A stretch of 25,507 nucleotides of DNA from WHSV01 sp050694055 (GCA_050694055.1 JBOGWX010000113.1:1-25507); one strand, 5' to 3'; positions 13,213-20,803 are shown, numbered from the stretch's first letter. Notes: generated from the sequence alone by a model not told the origin. A program made the numbers and translations.

Positions 13213-13218
13213 GCCCCG

Positions 13219-14436
13219 GTGCGTCGATCGCTCGTCTGTTTCTGGCTGCTGGCCCTCATACTCTCCACCCTCGCCCCGGCCGCCTCGGCGCGCCCGGGAT
13301 GGAAGCGTGACCTCGACCGGATCGCCCGCGGCAGGAACATAGGCATCCACGTCCGAGACGAAGGGCAGCCGCTCTACGGGTGGGGGGCCGGGCGGCGGCG
13401 CGTGCCCGCCTCGAACGAGAAGGTGTTGCTGTCGATGGCCGTCCTCGACCGCTTCGACCCCACAACGCGCCTGAGAACCTCGGCGCTGGGACGGCGCGTC
13501 ACCGACGGAGTGCTCGAGGGCCATCTCTACGTCGTCGGACGAGGCGATCCGTCACTCACCAGCGGAGGCAGCTTCGGCCCCTCGCTCCCCTTCAAGCCGG
13601 CCCGTCTGTCGAGCCTCGCCAGGAAGATCAAGGAGGCCGGGGTCACGCGGATCGAGGGCCGGGTCGTGGGCGTGCGGAGCTACTTCTCGCACGACTGGTG
13701 GGCCCCCGGCTGGAAGTCTTCCTTCCCCGTCATGTACGTGGCGCTTCCCGCCGCACTCAACCTCAACGGCAACCTCCACAAGGGCCGCCGCATCGATAAT
13801 CCCGAGTGGAGGGTTGCCGCCACGCTGTCGAAGCGCCTGAAGTCGCTCGGAGTGCGCGTCGGCGGCCGGCCCAAGACGAAAGGGATGCCACCACCGTCGG
13901 CCCGCGGTCTCATCGCCAAGGTCGACTCACCCTCACTCAACACACTGCTGCGCTATACCAATCGTAGATCCTCGAACTTCTTCGCCGAGGTGCTCGGCAA
14001 ACAGCTGGCCGTCGGTCGGTCGGGCCCTCCGAGCACGATCCACAAAGCCGCCAAGGCAATCGAGGCGTGGTCCGCGCGTCACGGCGCGCGCGTCACGGCG
14101 CGCGACTCATCGGGGCTGTCGTATGCAAACCGCGTCTCGCCCAAGGCGTTCACCCGGCTGCTCGCGGCGGCCGAAGAGCAACCCTGGGGCGAGAGGTTGC
14201 GCCTCATGTTGCCGGCCGGTGGTGAGGGGACGCTCGAGGATCGTCTGCGCGGGGCTCACGTGCGAGCCAAGACCGGCACCCTCGATGGCATCTCGACCTT
14301 GTCGGGTTGGGTCAGGCTGAGTCAGACCAAGTCGTGGGCGGAGTTCTCGCTGATGTCGCGCGGCATGCCGAAGCACCGCGCGGTGAAACTCGAGGACAAG
14401 ATCGTCAGGCTTCTGCGCAAGCGCGCTCGCCCCTAG
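13219..14436 (+). CDS. dacB: D-alanyl-D-alanine carboxypeptidase, PBP4/DacB type (peptidase S13)
   Basis: An exported penicillin-binding protein of 405 residues that trims or cleaves peptidoglycan stem peptides outside the membrane. A signal peptide is clear: basic MRR, a hydrophobic core, and probable cleavage after AASA (residues 21-24). The three active-site motifs are present: S65-N-E-K68 (SxxK), S251-S-N253 (SxN) and K351-T-G353. The family's inserted domain lies between the first two motifs, as in S13 enzymes. At 405 residues it is shorter than E. coli DacB and close to actinobacterial versions. The GTG start is the first in frame; an ATG at 13211 is out of frame. No ribosome-binding site is seen, which fits leaderless or weak initiation. 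Converges on the DUF6458-like gene. Confidence 0.9.
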   Translation: MRRSLVCFWLLALILSTLAPAASARPGWKRDLDRIARGRNIGIHVRDEGQPLYGWGAGRRRVPASNEKVLLSMAVLDRFDPTTRLRTSALGRRVTDGVLEGHLYVVGRGDPSLTSGGSFGPSLPFKPARLSSLARKIKEAGVTRIEGRVVGVRSYFSHDWWAPGWKSSFPVMYVALPAALNLNGNLHKGRRIDNPEWRVAATLSKRLKSLGVRVGGRPKTKGMPPPSARGLIAKVDSPSLNTLLRYTNRRSSNFFAEVLGKQLAVGRSGPPSTIHKAAKAIEAWSARHGARVTARDSSGLSYANRVSPKAFTRLLAAAEEQPWGERLRLMLPAGGEGTLEDRLRGAHVRAKTGTLDGISTLSGWVRLSQTKSWAEFSLMSRGMPKHRAVKLEDKIVRLLRKRARP

Positions 14437-14444
14437 AACGAGCG

Positions 14445-14471
14445 GAGGGCGAACCACCGAGGCCCGCCCTC
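14445..14471. terminator. Shared hairpin between convergent genes
   Basis: GAGGGCG (14445-14451) pairs perfectly with CGCCCTC (14465-14471) around a 13-nt loop. It lies 8 nt after the carboxypeptidase stop and 18 nt beyond the stop of the opposing DUF6458-like gene, so it could end both transcripts. There is no clear T-tract on either strand. Confidence 0.45.
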
Positions 14472-14489
14472 TAACTTCAAATCGGATCT

Positions 14490-14738
14490 CTAGAGAACAT
14501 CGCGGCGCTCCTCGCGCACGACCCGAGAATCGCGCGGCTCCTCCTCGCGCACCACGGTGCGCGTGCCGGCCGTGCGACTGCGGTTCATCCAGACCAGCGA
14601 CAGCAACAAACCGACGCCTCCGACGACCATCAAGATGATCCCGATGGTGTTGATGTTGAAGCCCGTCGCCTCGACCTCGACCGCGAAGGTCAAGATCGCG
14701 CCGACGGCCAGTAGAAACAGGCTTGCTCCAAGACTCAT
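14490..14738 (-). CDS. DUF6458-like small membrane protein
   Basis: An 82-residue protein starting MSLGASLFLLAVG, with two hydrophobic helices (about residues 3-22 and 31-51) separated by a short extracytoplasmic turn. A charged Arg/Glu-rich cytoplasmic tail follows, with an internal near-repeat (RTVVREEEPRDS / RVVREERRD). The opening and two-helix layout match the DUF6458 family common in Actinomycetota; its function is unknown. The ATG at 14738 is chosen over an upstream start at 14780 because GGAGGTGA lies 5 nt before it and the DUF6458-like sequence begins there. It is downstream of the CocE-family gene on the same strand but separated by a hairpin, so it is probably a separate unit. Confidence 0.85.
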   Translation of the reverse strand: MSLGASLFLLAVGAILTFAVEVEATGFNINTIGIILMVVGGVGLLLSLVWMNRSRTAGTRTVVREEEPRDSRVVREERRDVL

Positions 14739-14809
14739 ATCGTCACCTCCACGGGGGCCTGGCCCCCTCGGGCACCACACGCGGCGCGTTTGGTCGCGCC
14801 CGTGAGTTA

Positions 14810-14833
14810 CCCCCCTGAGTTACCCCAGGGGGG
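14810..14833 (-). terminator. Hairpin terminator after the CocE-family hydrolase gene
   Basis: CCCCCCTG (14810-14817) and CAGGGGGG (14826-14833) form a perfect 8-bp stem with an 8-nt loop, 21 nt past the hydrolase stop. No U-tract follows on the minus strand, so termination would rest on the GC-rich stem. The arms are embedded in an 11-bp direct repeat, TGAGTTACCCC, at 14803-14813 and 14816-14826. Confidence 0.55.
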
Positions 14834-14854
14834 CACGAAGAAAACTCGGCTCGG

Positions 14855-17089
14855 TCAGCCGGGTTCACCCGCGCGGTTGAAGAAGGTGATCGACACGTCC
14901 ACCGCGTTGGCCGGCGGACCCGCCCAGTTGTGGACCTCGACGCGGTACTTGCCCGGCGCCAGGCGGTCGGTGCTCATGGTCTCTCCGGTCAGGCTCCCCG
15001 AGGTGCCGCTGGCCATGTCGCCGCTCCAGGTCCCGTCCGGTTGCCGGCCCTGGAGGTAGAGGTCGATGTCGGCGCTCTGCTCGGGCATCGCCTCGACCAC
15101 CGTCCGGGCATTATCGAAGCCCTCGGTCACCTCGAACTCGACGAAGGTGCTCGTGACGCCGGGCTCGCGCACGCCCGCGCCCGGTGCACCGGTCGAGACC
15201 TGCTCGTTCACTCCCGGCTGCGCAGGACCGGAGGGAACCTCGTCGCCCTCGTCGAGCGTCAGAGGAACGGTGTCCGGATAGAGCGTCGGGTCGGCGACCA
15301 CCGGCACATCTACCGAGGTCGCGCCGGAACCGGTGAACACGGTCACTTGAGGATCCTCGGCGAAGGTCGGGACCTTGTCGGGGTCGCTGGTGGTGACCCG
15401 CAGCACGAGCTTGTGCCCCGCCTCGAGGTGATGGCCCATGGCGAAGCCCTCGAGCGACATGTCGTAACGCTGCCCCGGGACGACCAGCTTGGGCGTCGCC
15501 AACCCGGTGCGCAGCTCGGGGTTCAGAGCGAACTGCGAGATGCGTCGCCACTCACCGTCGGGGCTCTCGTCGAAGAGGTTCGCTATGAGATGCACCCGCG
15601 GAGCCGTGACCGAGGCGCTCAGTTGCATGTCCGGCTCCCCGGCGAACACCAGATCCTCCTCCAGCGGAGCGGTCGAGAAGGTCGCGCCGTCGGTGCTCTT
15701 GGGGCTGTTGAAGCCGAGCGCATCACCCGTAAAGGAAACCCGGCCCCCGGGTCCGGCGGCACTGTCGTTGAGACCACCGTCCGAGTTGGGGAACAGGCGC
15801 AGCATGTTCGGCTCACCCGGCCATGCGTTCGCGGTGAGTACCTCGGTGCGCGCGCCCGCCCTGGCCTCTTCGAAGGTTCCGTCACCCATGAAGACCTCGA
15901 CCGGTGGCCCCGTGTCGACGTCGCTCTGCATGAGATGGCGGTCGAACCACGCGTGCAGCGCGTAGGTCCACTGGATGCCGCGGCGCGTCGGGCAGCATCC
16001 GGAGCCGTGGTCCCACTGGCCGAGCCACAGCTTGTCGGTGATCGCCGGCTCGGTGACGACCTCCTTGCACTTGGTGCCCCGCTTGTTGCAGACGGTCTCG
16101 GTCTCGGCGGGGAAGCCACCTTTGCGATCGGTGAACCAGTCCATCGCGGCAACGCGTGCGGCGTTGTCGTTCACTCCATGTACCAGAAACACCGGGATGC
16201 GCGCGTTGGTCGCGCCCTCACCGTGGTCGCGCTCCGCGTGCCACCAGGTGTACTGCCCGCTGGCTTGCGGCTCACCCGAGACCAGCGACGAGGTCTCCCA
16301 CCCGCAGCCGAAGTACTCCATGTCCTCGCCGAAGTTGTCGCCGTACTCGCCCAGCGCCAGCGCGGGGATCTGCGGCGGCAGGTGCCGGTTGGTGGACAGC
16401 ATCGAGTACGACCACATGGTGCCCATCCACTGCAGGAAGTAAGGAACGCCACCCTGGAACTGGTGGTGGTACATGCTCGCCAGCCCGGCGCTCGGGACGA
16501 TCGTTTCGAGGCCCTCGGGGTTCTGTGCGGCGGCGACCGACGGAGTGGAGCCCACGTAAGAGTGACCCGTCATGCCGACGCGGCCGTTGGACCACGACTG
16601 GTTGGCGGCCCACTCGACGATGCGCTCGAGGTCCTTGGCGTCGTTCGGGCCGAGGTGATCGAGACAACCCTGCGAGCGGCCGGTGCCGCGCAGGTCGACC
16701 ATCGCCACGGCGTAGCCGCGCGGCGCGAAGTAACCGGTGAGCCCCAGCGAGGTGCCTTCGGAGTCGCGCGGCTCGGGCAGAATGCGCCGGCCCTCGCGAT
16801 CCGCGAGCGTCCCGTGGTAGGGGCTCGCTTCCATGATGACCGGGAACGGACCCTCTGCGGCGGGCCTGACGACCTCGACGTAGAGCTCGACGTCGTCGTG
16901 CATGGGGACCCTGATCACCTCGCGCACGAGCTCGTCGTAGGTGGGCTGTGACAGCCCCTCGATCGCGGTGTAGTCGGTCGGGGGGCCGGCATCGGTGGAC
17001 TCCTGGGCCCCCGAGGGAGCCAGCGGAAGGAGAACGGCGACGAGTGCCAGGAAAAGAAGGCCCGCCAGGGCCCGGGAGCTGCGCGGCAT
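14855..17089 (-). CDS. Secreted CocE/NonD-family hydrolase (X-Pro dipeptidyl-peptidase S15 fold)
   Basis: An exported serine hydrolase of 744 residues. A signal peptide with basic start, long Leu/Ala core and likely cleavage after PSGA leads the protein. The alpha/beta-hydrolase core holds the nucleophile in GHSYVGS (S177), a catalytic acid in HGVNDNA (D308) and the histidine in QWDHGSG (H361). VDLRGTGRSQG is the usual S15/CocE motif. The X-Pro dipeptidyl-peptidase C-terminal jelly-roll region follows (about residues 400-590), then a roughly 100-residue beta-rich tail resembling bacterial pre-peptidase C-terminal domains. The substrate could be a proline-containing peptide, an ester or an acylated compound. 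ATG 17089 has GAGGTG 4 nt upstream; a GTG at 17101 in the same frame is less likely. It lies 129 nt downstream of the toxin gene. Confidence 0.9.
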   Translation of the reverse strand: MPRSSRALAGLLFLALVAVLLPLAPSGAQESTDAGPPTDYTAIEGLSQPTYDELVREVIRVPMHDDVELYVEVVRPAAEGPFPVIMEASPYHGTLADREGRRILPEPRDSEGTSLGLTGYFAPRGYAVAMVDLRGTGRSQGCLDHLGPNDAKDLERIVEWAANQSWSNGRVGMTGHSYVGSTPSVAAAQNPEGLETIVPSAGLASMYHHQFQGGVPYFLQWMGTMWSYSMLSTNRHLPPQIPALALGEYGDNFGEDMEYFGCGWETSSLVSGEPQASGQYTWWHAERDHGEGATNARIPVFLVHGVNDNAARVAAMDWFTDRKGGFPAETETVCNKRGTKCKEVVTEPAITDKLWLGQWDHGSGCCPTRRGIQWTYALHAWFDRHLMQSDVDTGPPVEVFMGDGTFEEARAGARTEVLTANAWPGEPNMLRLFPNSDGGLNDSAAGPGGRVSFTGDALGFNSPKSTDGATFSTAPLEEDLVFAGEPDMQLSASVTAPRVHLIANLFDESPDGEWRRISQFALNPELRTGLATPKLVVPGQRYDMSLEGFAMGHHLEAGHKLVLRVTTSDPDKVPTFAEDPQVTVFTGSGATSVDVPVVADPTLYPDTVPLTLDEGDEVPSGPAQPGVNEQVSTGAPGAGVREPGVTSTFVEFEVTEGFDNARTVVEAMPEQSADIDLYLQGRQPDGTWSGDMASGTSGSLTGETMSTDRLAPGKYRVEVHNWAGPPANAVDVSITFFNRAGEPG

Positions 17090-17218
17090 ACAACACCTCA
17101 CTGTGCTGGGGGCGCGCCCGCGACCGGATCACGCCGAATTCTGCTGTCCTTATGGTGGGGTTCGTCGCGCAACGCTCGGTTCCTCCCCGGGAACGCCGGG
17201 AAGCAAACCTGAGCAAGC

Positions 17219-17653
17219 TCAAGGGATGAGCTGGAAGCCTTCGATGAGGGCCGCCCTCCTGAGCTCCTGGTCGAAACAGACCAGGGTGCCGCACTCGGGA
17301 TCCGAGAGGCGCGCGCTACGGGCGCTGGCCAGTTGCACGGCAGCGTAGGCACGCAGACCATGGAGCACCGTGTTGCGGGCGGCGTCGTCGAGCACGAAGG
17401 CCGGAAGTCCGATGACCGCTAGGCGCGGAGGTCGGCTCTCCCCACCGTAATAGTCACTTTCGAACGCATCGATGAGCACACGGGCGTCGGAGGCCGACAG
17501 CTCCCCACTGCGATGCTTGCGCCAGAGCGCAGCCGGCACTTCGACGCGCGCAAGGCAGGAGATGATCAAGACATCGAACGCCCTGACTTGCTCGTAACCG
17601 CTCTCGTCCGAGTAGAGCTTCACCACCGCAGAGGAGTCGGCGAAGACGCTCAG
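17219..17653 (-). CDS. vapC: PIN-domain toxin, VapC type, apparent CTG start
   Basis: A predicted PIN-domain ribonuclease of about 144 residues, the toxin of a type II toxin-antitoxin pair. In frame with the body of the protein, the sequence reads LSVFADSSAVVKLYSDE, the standard PIN N-terminus with its first metal-binding aspartate. RVEVPAALW, LDDAARN and LVCFDQELRRAA supply the other acidic positions. The first ATG/GTG/TTG in frame is a GTG at 17629 (another follows at 17626), which would lose that aspartate. A CTG at 17653 overlaps the antitoxin stop as CTGA and is preceded by GAGGG with a 6-nt spacer, the usual geometry for coupled translation. The next in-frame codon set upstream contains a TGA. 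I therefore choose CTG. If it is not used, the gene would be damaged at its start. Confidence 0.8.
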   Translation of the reverse strand: MSVFADSSAVVKLYSDESGYEQVRAFDVLIISCLARVEVPAALWRKHRSGELSASDARVLIDAFESDYYGGESRPPRLAVIGLPAFVLDDAARNTVLHGLRAYAAVQLASARSARLSDPECGTLVCFDQELRRAALIEGFQLIP

Positions 17654-17949
17654 CGGCGACCCTCACGAACGAATTCGGAAAGCGGACGGCCGCGACCCGC
17701 CGCGGCTCTCGCGCGAGAGAGCCGCTCGTCATCCGGCCCCTTGGCATGTCGGCCGGAATGCTCGACGAGCAGTCCCGCCCGGCGAAGCTTCGCGCGCACG
17801 CGCGCGGCCTCGTCGTGTTCGAGGTTGGGATCCACTGCCGCCCCAAGCACGGCGGCCACCCAGCGGTTGAGGCTTTCGTCGCGGGCCGCCGCAGCGGCCT
17901 TCAGCTGCTCGACGAGGTCCTCGGGCAAGCGGAGGGTTACCTGCCTCAT
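17650..17949 (-). CDS. vapB: Ribbon-helix-helix antitoxin (VapB/HicB-like)
   Basis: A DNA-binding antitoxin of 99 residues. The N-terminal 45 residues (MRQVTLRLPEDLVEQLKAAA and on to SLNRWVAAVL) form a typical beta-alpha-alpha ribbon-helix-helix fold that would dimerise and bind its own promoter. The C-terminal half is basic and flexible and ends LSEFVREGRR, the region expected to bind and block the PIN toxin. Its stop overlaps the toxin's proposed CTG start by four bases. The ATG at 17949 has no Shine-Dalgarno sequence but lies 6 nt after TACCAT, so the mRNA is probably leaderless. It could be labelled VapB, HicB-family or Arc-like; the PIN partner favours VapB function. Confidence 0.88.
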   Translation of the reverse strand: MRQVTLRLPEDLVEQLKAAAAARDESLNRWVAAVLGAAVDPNLEHDEAARVRAKLRRAGLLVEHSGRHAKGPDDERLSRARAAAGRGRPLSEFVREGRR

Positions 17950-17953
17950 GAGG
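17944..17953. promoter_or_regulatory. Palindrome across the antitoxin start, possible autoregulatory operator
   Basis: CCTCATGAGG is a perfect 10-bp palindrome that includes the antitoxin ATG and would cover the transcription start of a leaderless message. Ribbon-helix-helix antitoxins usually repress by binding short palindromes at this position. Occurrence by chance cannot be excluded. Confidence 0.35.
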
Positions 17954-17955
17954 TC

Positions 17956-17984
17956 ATGGTAGCAATCATGCTGTCAGGAGGCAA
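17956..17984 (-). promoter_or_regulatory. Promoter of the vapBC pair
   Basis: TTGCCT (17979-17984) and TACCAT (17956-17961) are separated by 17 nt, and 6 nt separate the -10 from the antitoxin ATG. This is the most complete promoter in the window. It lies in the 54-nt gap after the FAD oxidoreductase stop, so the toxin-antitoxin pair can be transcribed on its own. Confidence 0.6.
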
Positions 17985-18003
17985 GGGGATAACCCAGGCG
18001 GCA

Positions 18004-19566
18004 CTAGAGGGCCTGGCCCGCCGCCACGAGGTCCTCGAGCACGCAGCGGGCCGCGTTGCGGCCGGGCGCGCCGCAGACGCCGCCGCCGGGATGCGCCGCC
18101 GAGCCGCACAGATAAAGGCCCGGCAGCGGCCAGCGGTGGCGGTGCCAGCCGCGCGCGGGCCGCCGGTCGAACAGCCAGTCCGGAAGCAGCTCGCCGTGAA
18201 AGATGTTGCCGCCGGTGAGACCGAAGCGGGCCTCGAGGTCGGGGGGGCCGAGCACGAGCCGGTCCTCGACGAGCTCGCTGAGCCCGGGCGCGTATCGCTC
18301 GAGCGTCGCGACGACCGAGTCGCCGATGGCGTCGCGGTGCTCGTCCCAGGTGCCGTCGGCCAGGTGGTAGGGCGCGTACTGGGCAAAGATCGACAGCGTG
18401 TGCTTGCCCTCCGGCGCGAGCTCGGGCTCGGTCGCGGTCTGGATCCAGGCCTCGCAGAAGAAGTGCTCGGCGGGGCGGCCCTCGGCCGCCTGGCGGCACG
18501 CCTTCTCGAGGTAGTCGATGGACGGGCCGACGGTGATGGTTCCGGTATGTTCCGGCCCGACGACGCCCTCGGCACCCATCCCCTTGAACTTGGGCAGACC
18601 CGACAGCGCGCAGTTGACCTTGACCACGGTCCCCTCGGTCGGGAAGAGCTCGATGTCGTCCACGAAGTCCGGGGGCAGCCGGTCCGCGCCGGCGAACGCG
18701 ACCGTGCGCTGGGCCGTGGCGTTCGAGCACACGACCGACGCATCGACCTCCTCGCCGGAGGCGAGGATCACGCCCGCGGCGCGCCGGCGATTGTCGAGCT
18801 TGAGCTCGGCTACCTCGGCCCCCGTACGGAGGTCGCCGCCGTGCGCCCGGAGGATATCGGCGAGAGCCGAGGTGATCGCCCCCATGCCGCCGCGCACGAA
18901 GCCCCAGGCTCCGTCGCTCCCCGTCGCCTGGCCGAAGGCGTGGTGCAGGGCGATGTAGGCGGTGCCGGGGGTGCGGGGGCCGGCGAGGGTCGAGACGATG
19001 CCCTCGCTTGCAAGCATCCCCTGCAGCAACTCGGTCTCGTAGTACTCCTCGGCGAGCGCCGCGATGCTGCCGTCGACCGTCTTGGCGAACAGACGCTCGA
19101 CCTCACTCTGTCGGAAGGCGCGTCGCACCTGCTTGCGCGTCGCGGGATAGCTGAGAAAGGGACGGAGCCTGAGCGCGGCCTCGTCGAACAGCTCGTGGAC
19201 CTTCTCGTAGGCATCCGCGTCCTTTGACGACAGCTCGGAGATGGCGGCGTGACGCTTGGCCGCGTCGCGCCAGAGCACGAGCCCGCCTCCGTCCTCGTAG
19301 GGGTGGAAGCGGCTGGGGTCCTTCATCCTGATGTCGAGCCGGAGGCCCAGCTCGGTGAAGATCTCGGGGAGCATCAGCGAGAGGGAGTACGCCGCGGTCG
19401 AGATCCGGAAGCCGGGGAACAGCTCCTCGGTGACGCACGCGCCCCCGACGCGATCGGTGGCCTCGAGCACCACGACGCTGAGGCCCTGCTTGGCGAGATA
19501 GCAGGCGCAGATCAGCCCGTTGTGCCCGGCCCCCACGACCGCGACGTCGTAGCGCTTGCTCGACAT
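18004..19566 (-). CDS. COG1233 FAD-dependent oxidoreductase (phytoene dehydrogenase/PYROXD2-like)
   Basis: A soluble flavoprotein of 520 residues with the amine-oxidase/CrtI fold. The FAD Rossmann motif is at the N-terminus: VVGAGHNGL (residues 10-18), followed by VVVLEATDRVGGACVTEE. The C-terminal FAD motif LYLCGSAAHPGGGVCGAPGRNAA-like stretch ends the protein, as usual for COG1233. Closest in layout to PYROXD2 and bacterial phytoene-dehydrogenase-like proteins rather than true carotenoid desaturases; no carotenoid genes are nearby. It starts 7 nt after the mhuD stop, so the two are co-transcribed. Its superfamily also contains protoporphyrinogen oxidase, which makes a tetrapyrrole substrate conceivable but unproven. 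The start ATG follows an internal GAGGAGA in mhuD. Confidence 0.88.
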   Translation of the reverse strand: MSSKRYDVAVVGAGHNGLICACYLAKQGLSVVVLEATDRVGGACVTEELFPGFRISTAAYSLSLMLPEIFTELGLRLDIRMKDPSRFHPYEDGGGLVLWRDAAKRHAAISELSSKDADAYEKVHELFDEAALRLRPFLSYPATRKQVRRAFRQSEVERLFAKTVDGSIAALAEEYYETELLQGMLASEGIVSTLAGPRTPGTAYIALHHAFGQATGSDGAWGFVRGGMGAITSALADILRAHGGDLRTGAEVAELKLDNRRRAAGVILASGEEVDASVVCSNATAQRTVAFAGADRLPPDFVDDIELFPTEGTVVKVNCALSGLPKFKGMGAEGVVGPEHTGTITVGPSIDYLEKACRQAAEGRPAEHFFCEAWIQTATEPELAPEGKHTLSIFAQYAPYHLADGTWDEHRDAIGDSVVATLERYAPGLSELVEDRLVLGPPDLEARFGLTGGNIFHGELLPDWLFDRRPARGWHRHRWPLPGLYLCGSAAHPGGGVCGAPGRNAARCVLEDLVAAGQAL

Positions 19567-19573
19567 CGGAGCT

Positions 19574-19891
19574 CTAGATCTCCTCGAATTGAGCGACCTC
19601 GTAGAGCCACACCTGACTGCCCGTCGCCACCGGCTTCTGCCCCTGGTTGGAGCGCGCGTGTCCCTGCTGGAAGGCACTCGACCCCATCCACCTCTCGAAC
19701 GAGGCTTTGTCGGCCCAGCGCGTGTACACGAGATAGCGGTTGCCCGCGCCCTCGTTGTCGGGGCGCAAGAGCTGGAAGGACTGGAAGCCCTCGGACTTCG
19801 AGACCTCGCCCGCCCGCTTGGAGAAGCGCTCCTCGAGCTCGCCGCCGGAGCCCTCGGGCACCTCGATGGCATTGATGACAACGTAGGACAT
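19574..19891 (-). CDS. mhuD: MhuD/IsdG-type haem-degrading monooxygenase
   Basis: A 105-residue ferredoxin-like dimeric alpha/beta-barrel protein of the antibiotic-biosynthesis-monooxygenase family, predicted to open the haem ring oxidatively and free iron in the cytoplasm. The opening VINAIEVPEGSG and FQLLRPDNEG closely resemble M. tuberculosis MhuD as I remember it. The catalytic Asn-Trp-His triad of IsdG/MhuD enzymes is present as N7, W68 and H78. The haem-ligand histidine sits in QQGHARS, followed by KPVATGSQVWLYEV, also MhuD-like. The start is firm: GGGAGG lies 6 nt before the ATG. First gene of a probable two-gene unit with the FAD oxidoreductase. A non-haem monooxygenase role in the same fold is the main alternative. 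Confidence 0.88.
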   Translation of the reverse strand: MSYVVINAIEVPEGSGGELEERFSKRAGEVSKSEGFQSFQLLRPDNEGAGNRYLVYTRWADKASFERWMGSSAFQQGHARSNQGQKPVATGSQVWLYEVAQFEEI

Positions 19892-19928
19892 TTGCGACCT
19901 CCCGGGTGCGTAGTGAAGAAAAGCAGGC

Positions 19929-19934
19929 TACCTT
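19929..19934 (+). promoter_or_regulatory. Putative -10 element, leaderless zinc-ribbon gene
   Basis: TACCTT fits TANNNT and lies exactly 6 nt before the ATG at 19941. A GAAGG in the 6-nt gap is too close to the start to be a comfortable ribosome-binding site. No -35 is evident in the short 49-bp divergent gap with mhuD. Confidence 0.4.
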
Positions 19935-19940
19935 GAAGGC

Positions 19941-20126
19941 ATGGCCCGCTCCGCTTTCTGCCCCACCTGCTCGCGCACCGTCTACGTCGACCTCGACGAT
20001 TCGCTCGTCTGCCCGGTGTGCTCGTCGCCGATCCTCGAAGCGATCGCCGCGGAACACGCTCTTCAGCCCAACCCGAACGGCAACCCCGAGACCGAGCCCG
20101 AGGCTCAGCCCTCGGAGCGGAAGTAG
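19941..20126 (+). CDS. Zinc-ribbon miniprotein, 61 residues
   Basis: A tiny protein with two CxxC knuckles, FCPTC (C7, C10) and VCPVC (C24, C27), spaced as in a rubredoxin-like zinc ribbon. A Pro/Asn/Glu-rich, probably disordered tail follows. Residues between the knuckles (TVYVDLDDSL) would form the ribbon strands. No specific family is recognised. It diverges from mhuD by 49 bp, and its last 22 bases overlap the 3' end of the convergent phosphatase gene. The codon pattern and cysteine spacing support a real gene. Confidence 0.7.
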   Translation: MARSAFCPTCSRTVYVDLDDSLVCPVCSSPILEAIAAEHALQPNPNGNPETEPEAQPSERK

Positions 20127-20713
20127 TTCGCCGACAGCACCTTGCCCTCCTCGAGGACCAGCGTGGTTACCGAGCCCGTTTCGCACGGCAGCCGGTCGAG
20201 CCACGGGGGGCGCCGACGCCGGGCGAGGGCGAGGCGGGCCACCATCACGGGCGTCTGGTGTGACACCACCACCAGCTCACCGTCTTCCGCCGACGCCAGC
20301 GCCTCTCCGATCGTGACGACCATCCGTTGTCTGATGTCGGTGAACGATTCACCCCAGGAGGGAGCCAGCGGGTTGCGGAGGTGCCACCAGCGCAGAGGGT
20401 TTCTGAAGATCCCCCACAGGGTGAGACTGACACCCTCGAGCGTCGAGTCGCTCTCGATCAAGCGGTCGTCGGTCGTGACGGTGACCGGGTGATGCTCCGC
20501 GATCGCCTGTGCGGTCTCCTGAGCGCGCTCCAGGGGGCTCGACCACAGGGCGCGCACGTGCGCGTCTTTCAGATGCGCGGCGGCCGCCCGAGCCTGGCGC
20601 TCGCCGCGCTCGGACAAGTTGTAGCCCGGCAACCGGCCGTAGATGACGCCTTTGGGATTCTCGACCTCGCCATGACGCACGAGATGAACCGTTCCCGTCA
20701 GCGTGTCGATCAA
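20105..20713 (-). CDS. Histidine phosphatase / phosphoglycerate mutase-family protein
   Basis: A cytoplasmic enzyme of about 202 residues in the histidine phosphatase superfamily. The phosphohistidine motif LVRHGEVENP comes early, SSPLERAQETA follows as the usual second active-site segment, and VVSHQTPV carries the second catalytic histidine. Substrate cannot be read from the sequence; small phosphate esters are typical. Start choice: TTG at 20713 is preceded by AGGGAAGG with suitable spacing, while an in-frame GTG at 20764 has no such site and would add 17 unconserved residues. A TACGCT element lies upstream of the TTG. Its 3' end overlaps that of the zinc-ribbon gene; it diverges from the saccharopine-dehydrogenase-like gene. 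Confidence 0.85.
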   Translation of the reverse strand: MIDTLTGTVHLVRHGEVENPKGVIYGRLPGYNLSERGERQARAAAAHLKDAHVRALWSSPLERAQETAQAIAEHHPVTVTTDDRLIESDSTLEGVSLTLWGIFRNPLRWWHLRNPLAPSWGESFTDIRQRMVVTIGEALASAEDGELVVVSHQTPVMVARLALARRRRPPWLDRLPCETGSVTTLVLEEGKVLSANYFRSEG

Positions 20714-20803
20714 CGCGCTACCTTCCCTGTCGTCATTCGCCCGCGAGCGTAAATGAAGATGCACACGGGGCGAGGTTGAACGACCGCACCCGGCATATCT
20801 GGG

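Noticed and set aside
20714..20764. GTG start at 20764 for the histidine phosphatase
   Set aside because: It lacks a ribosome-binding site and adds residues before the usual family start. The TTG at 20713 has AGGGAAGG. Not excluded completely.
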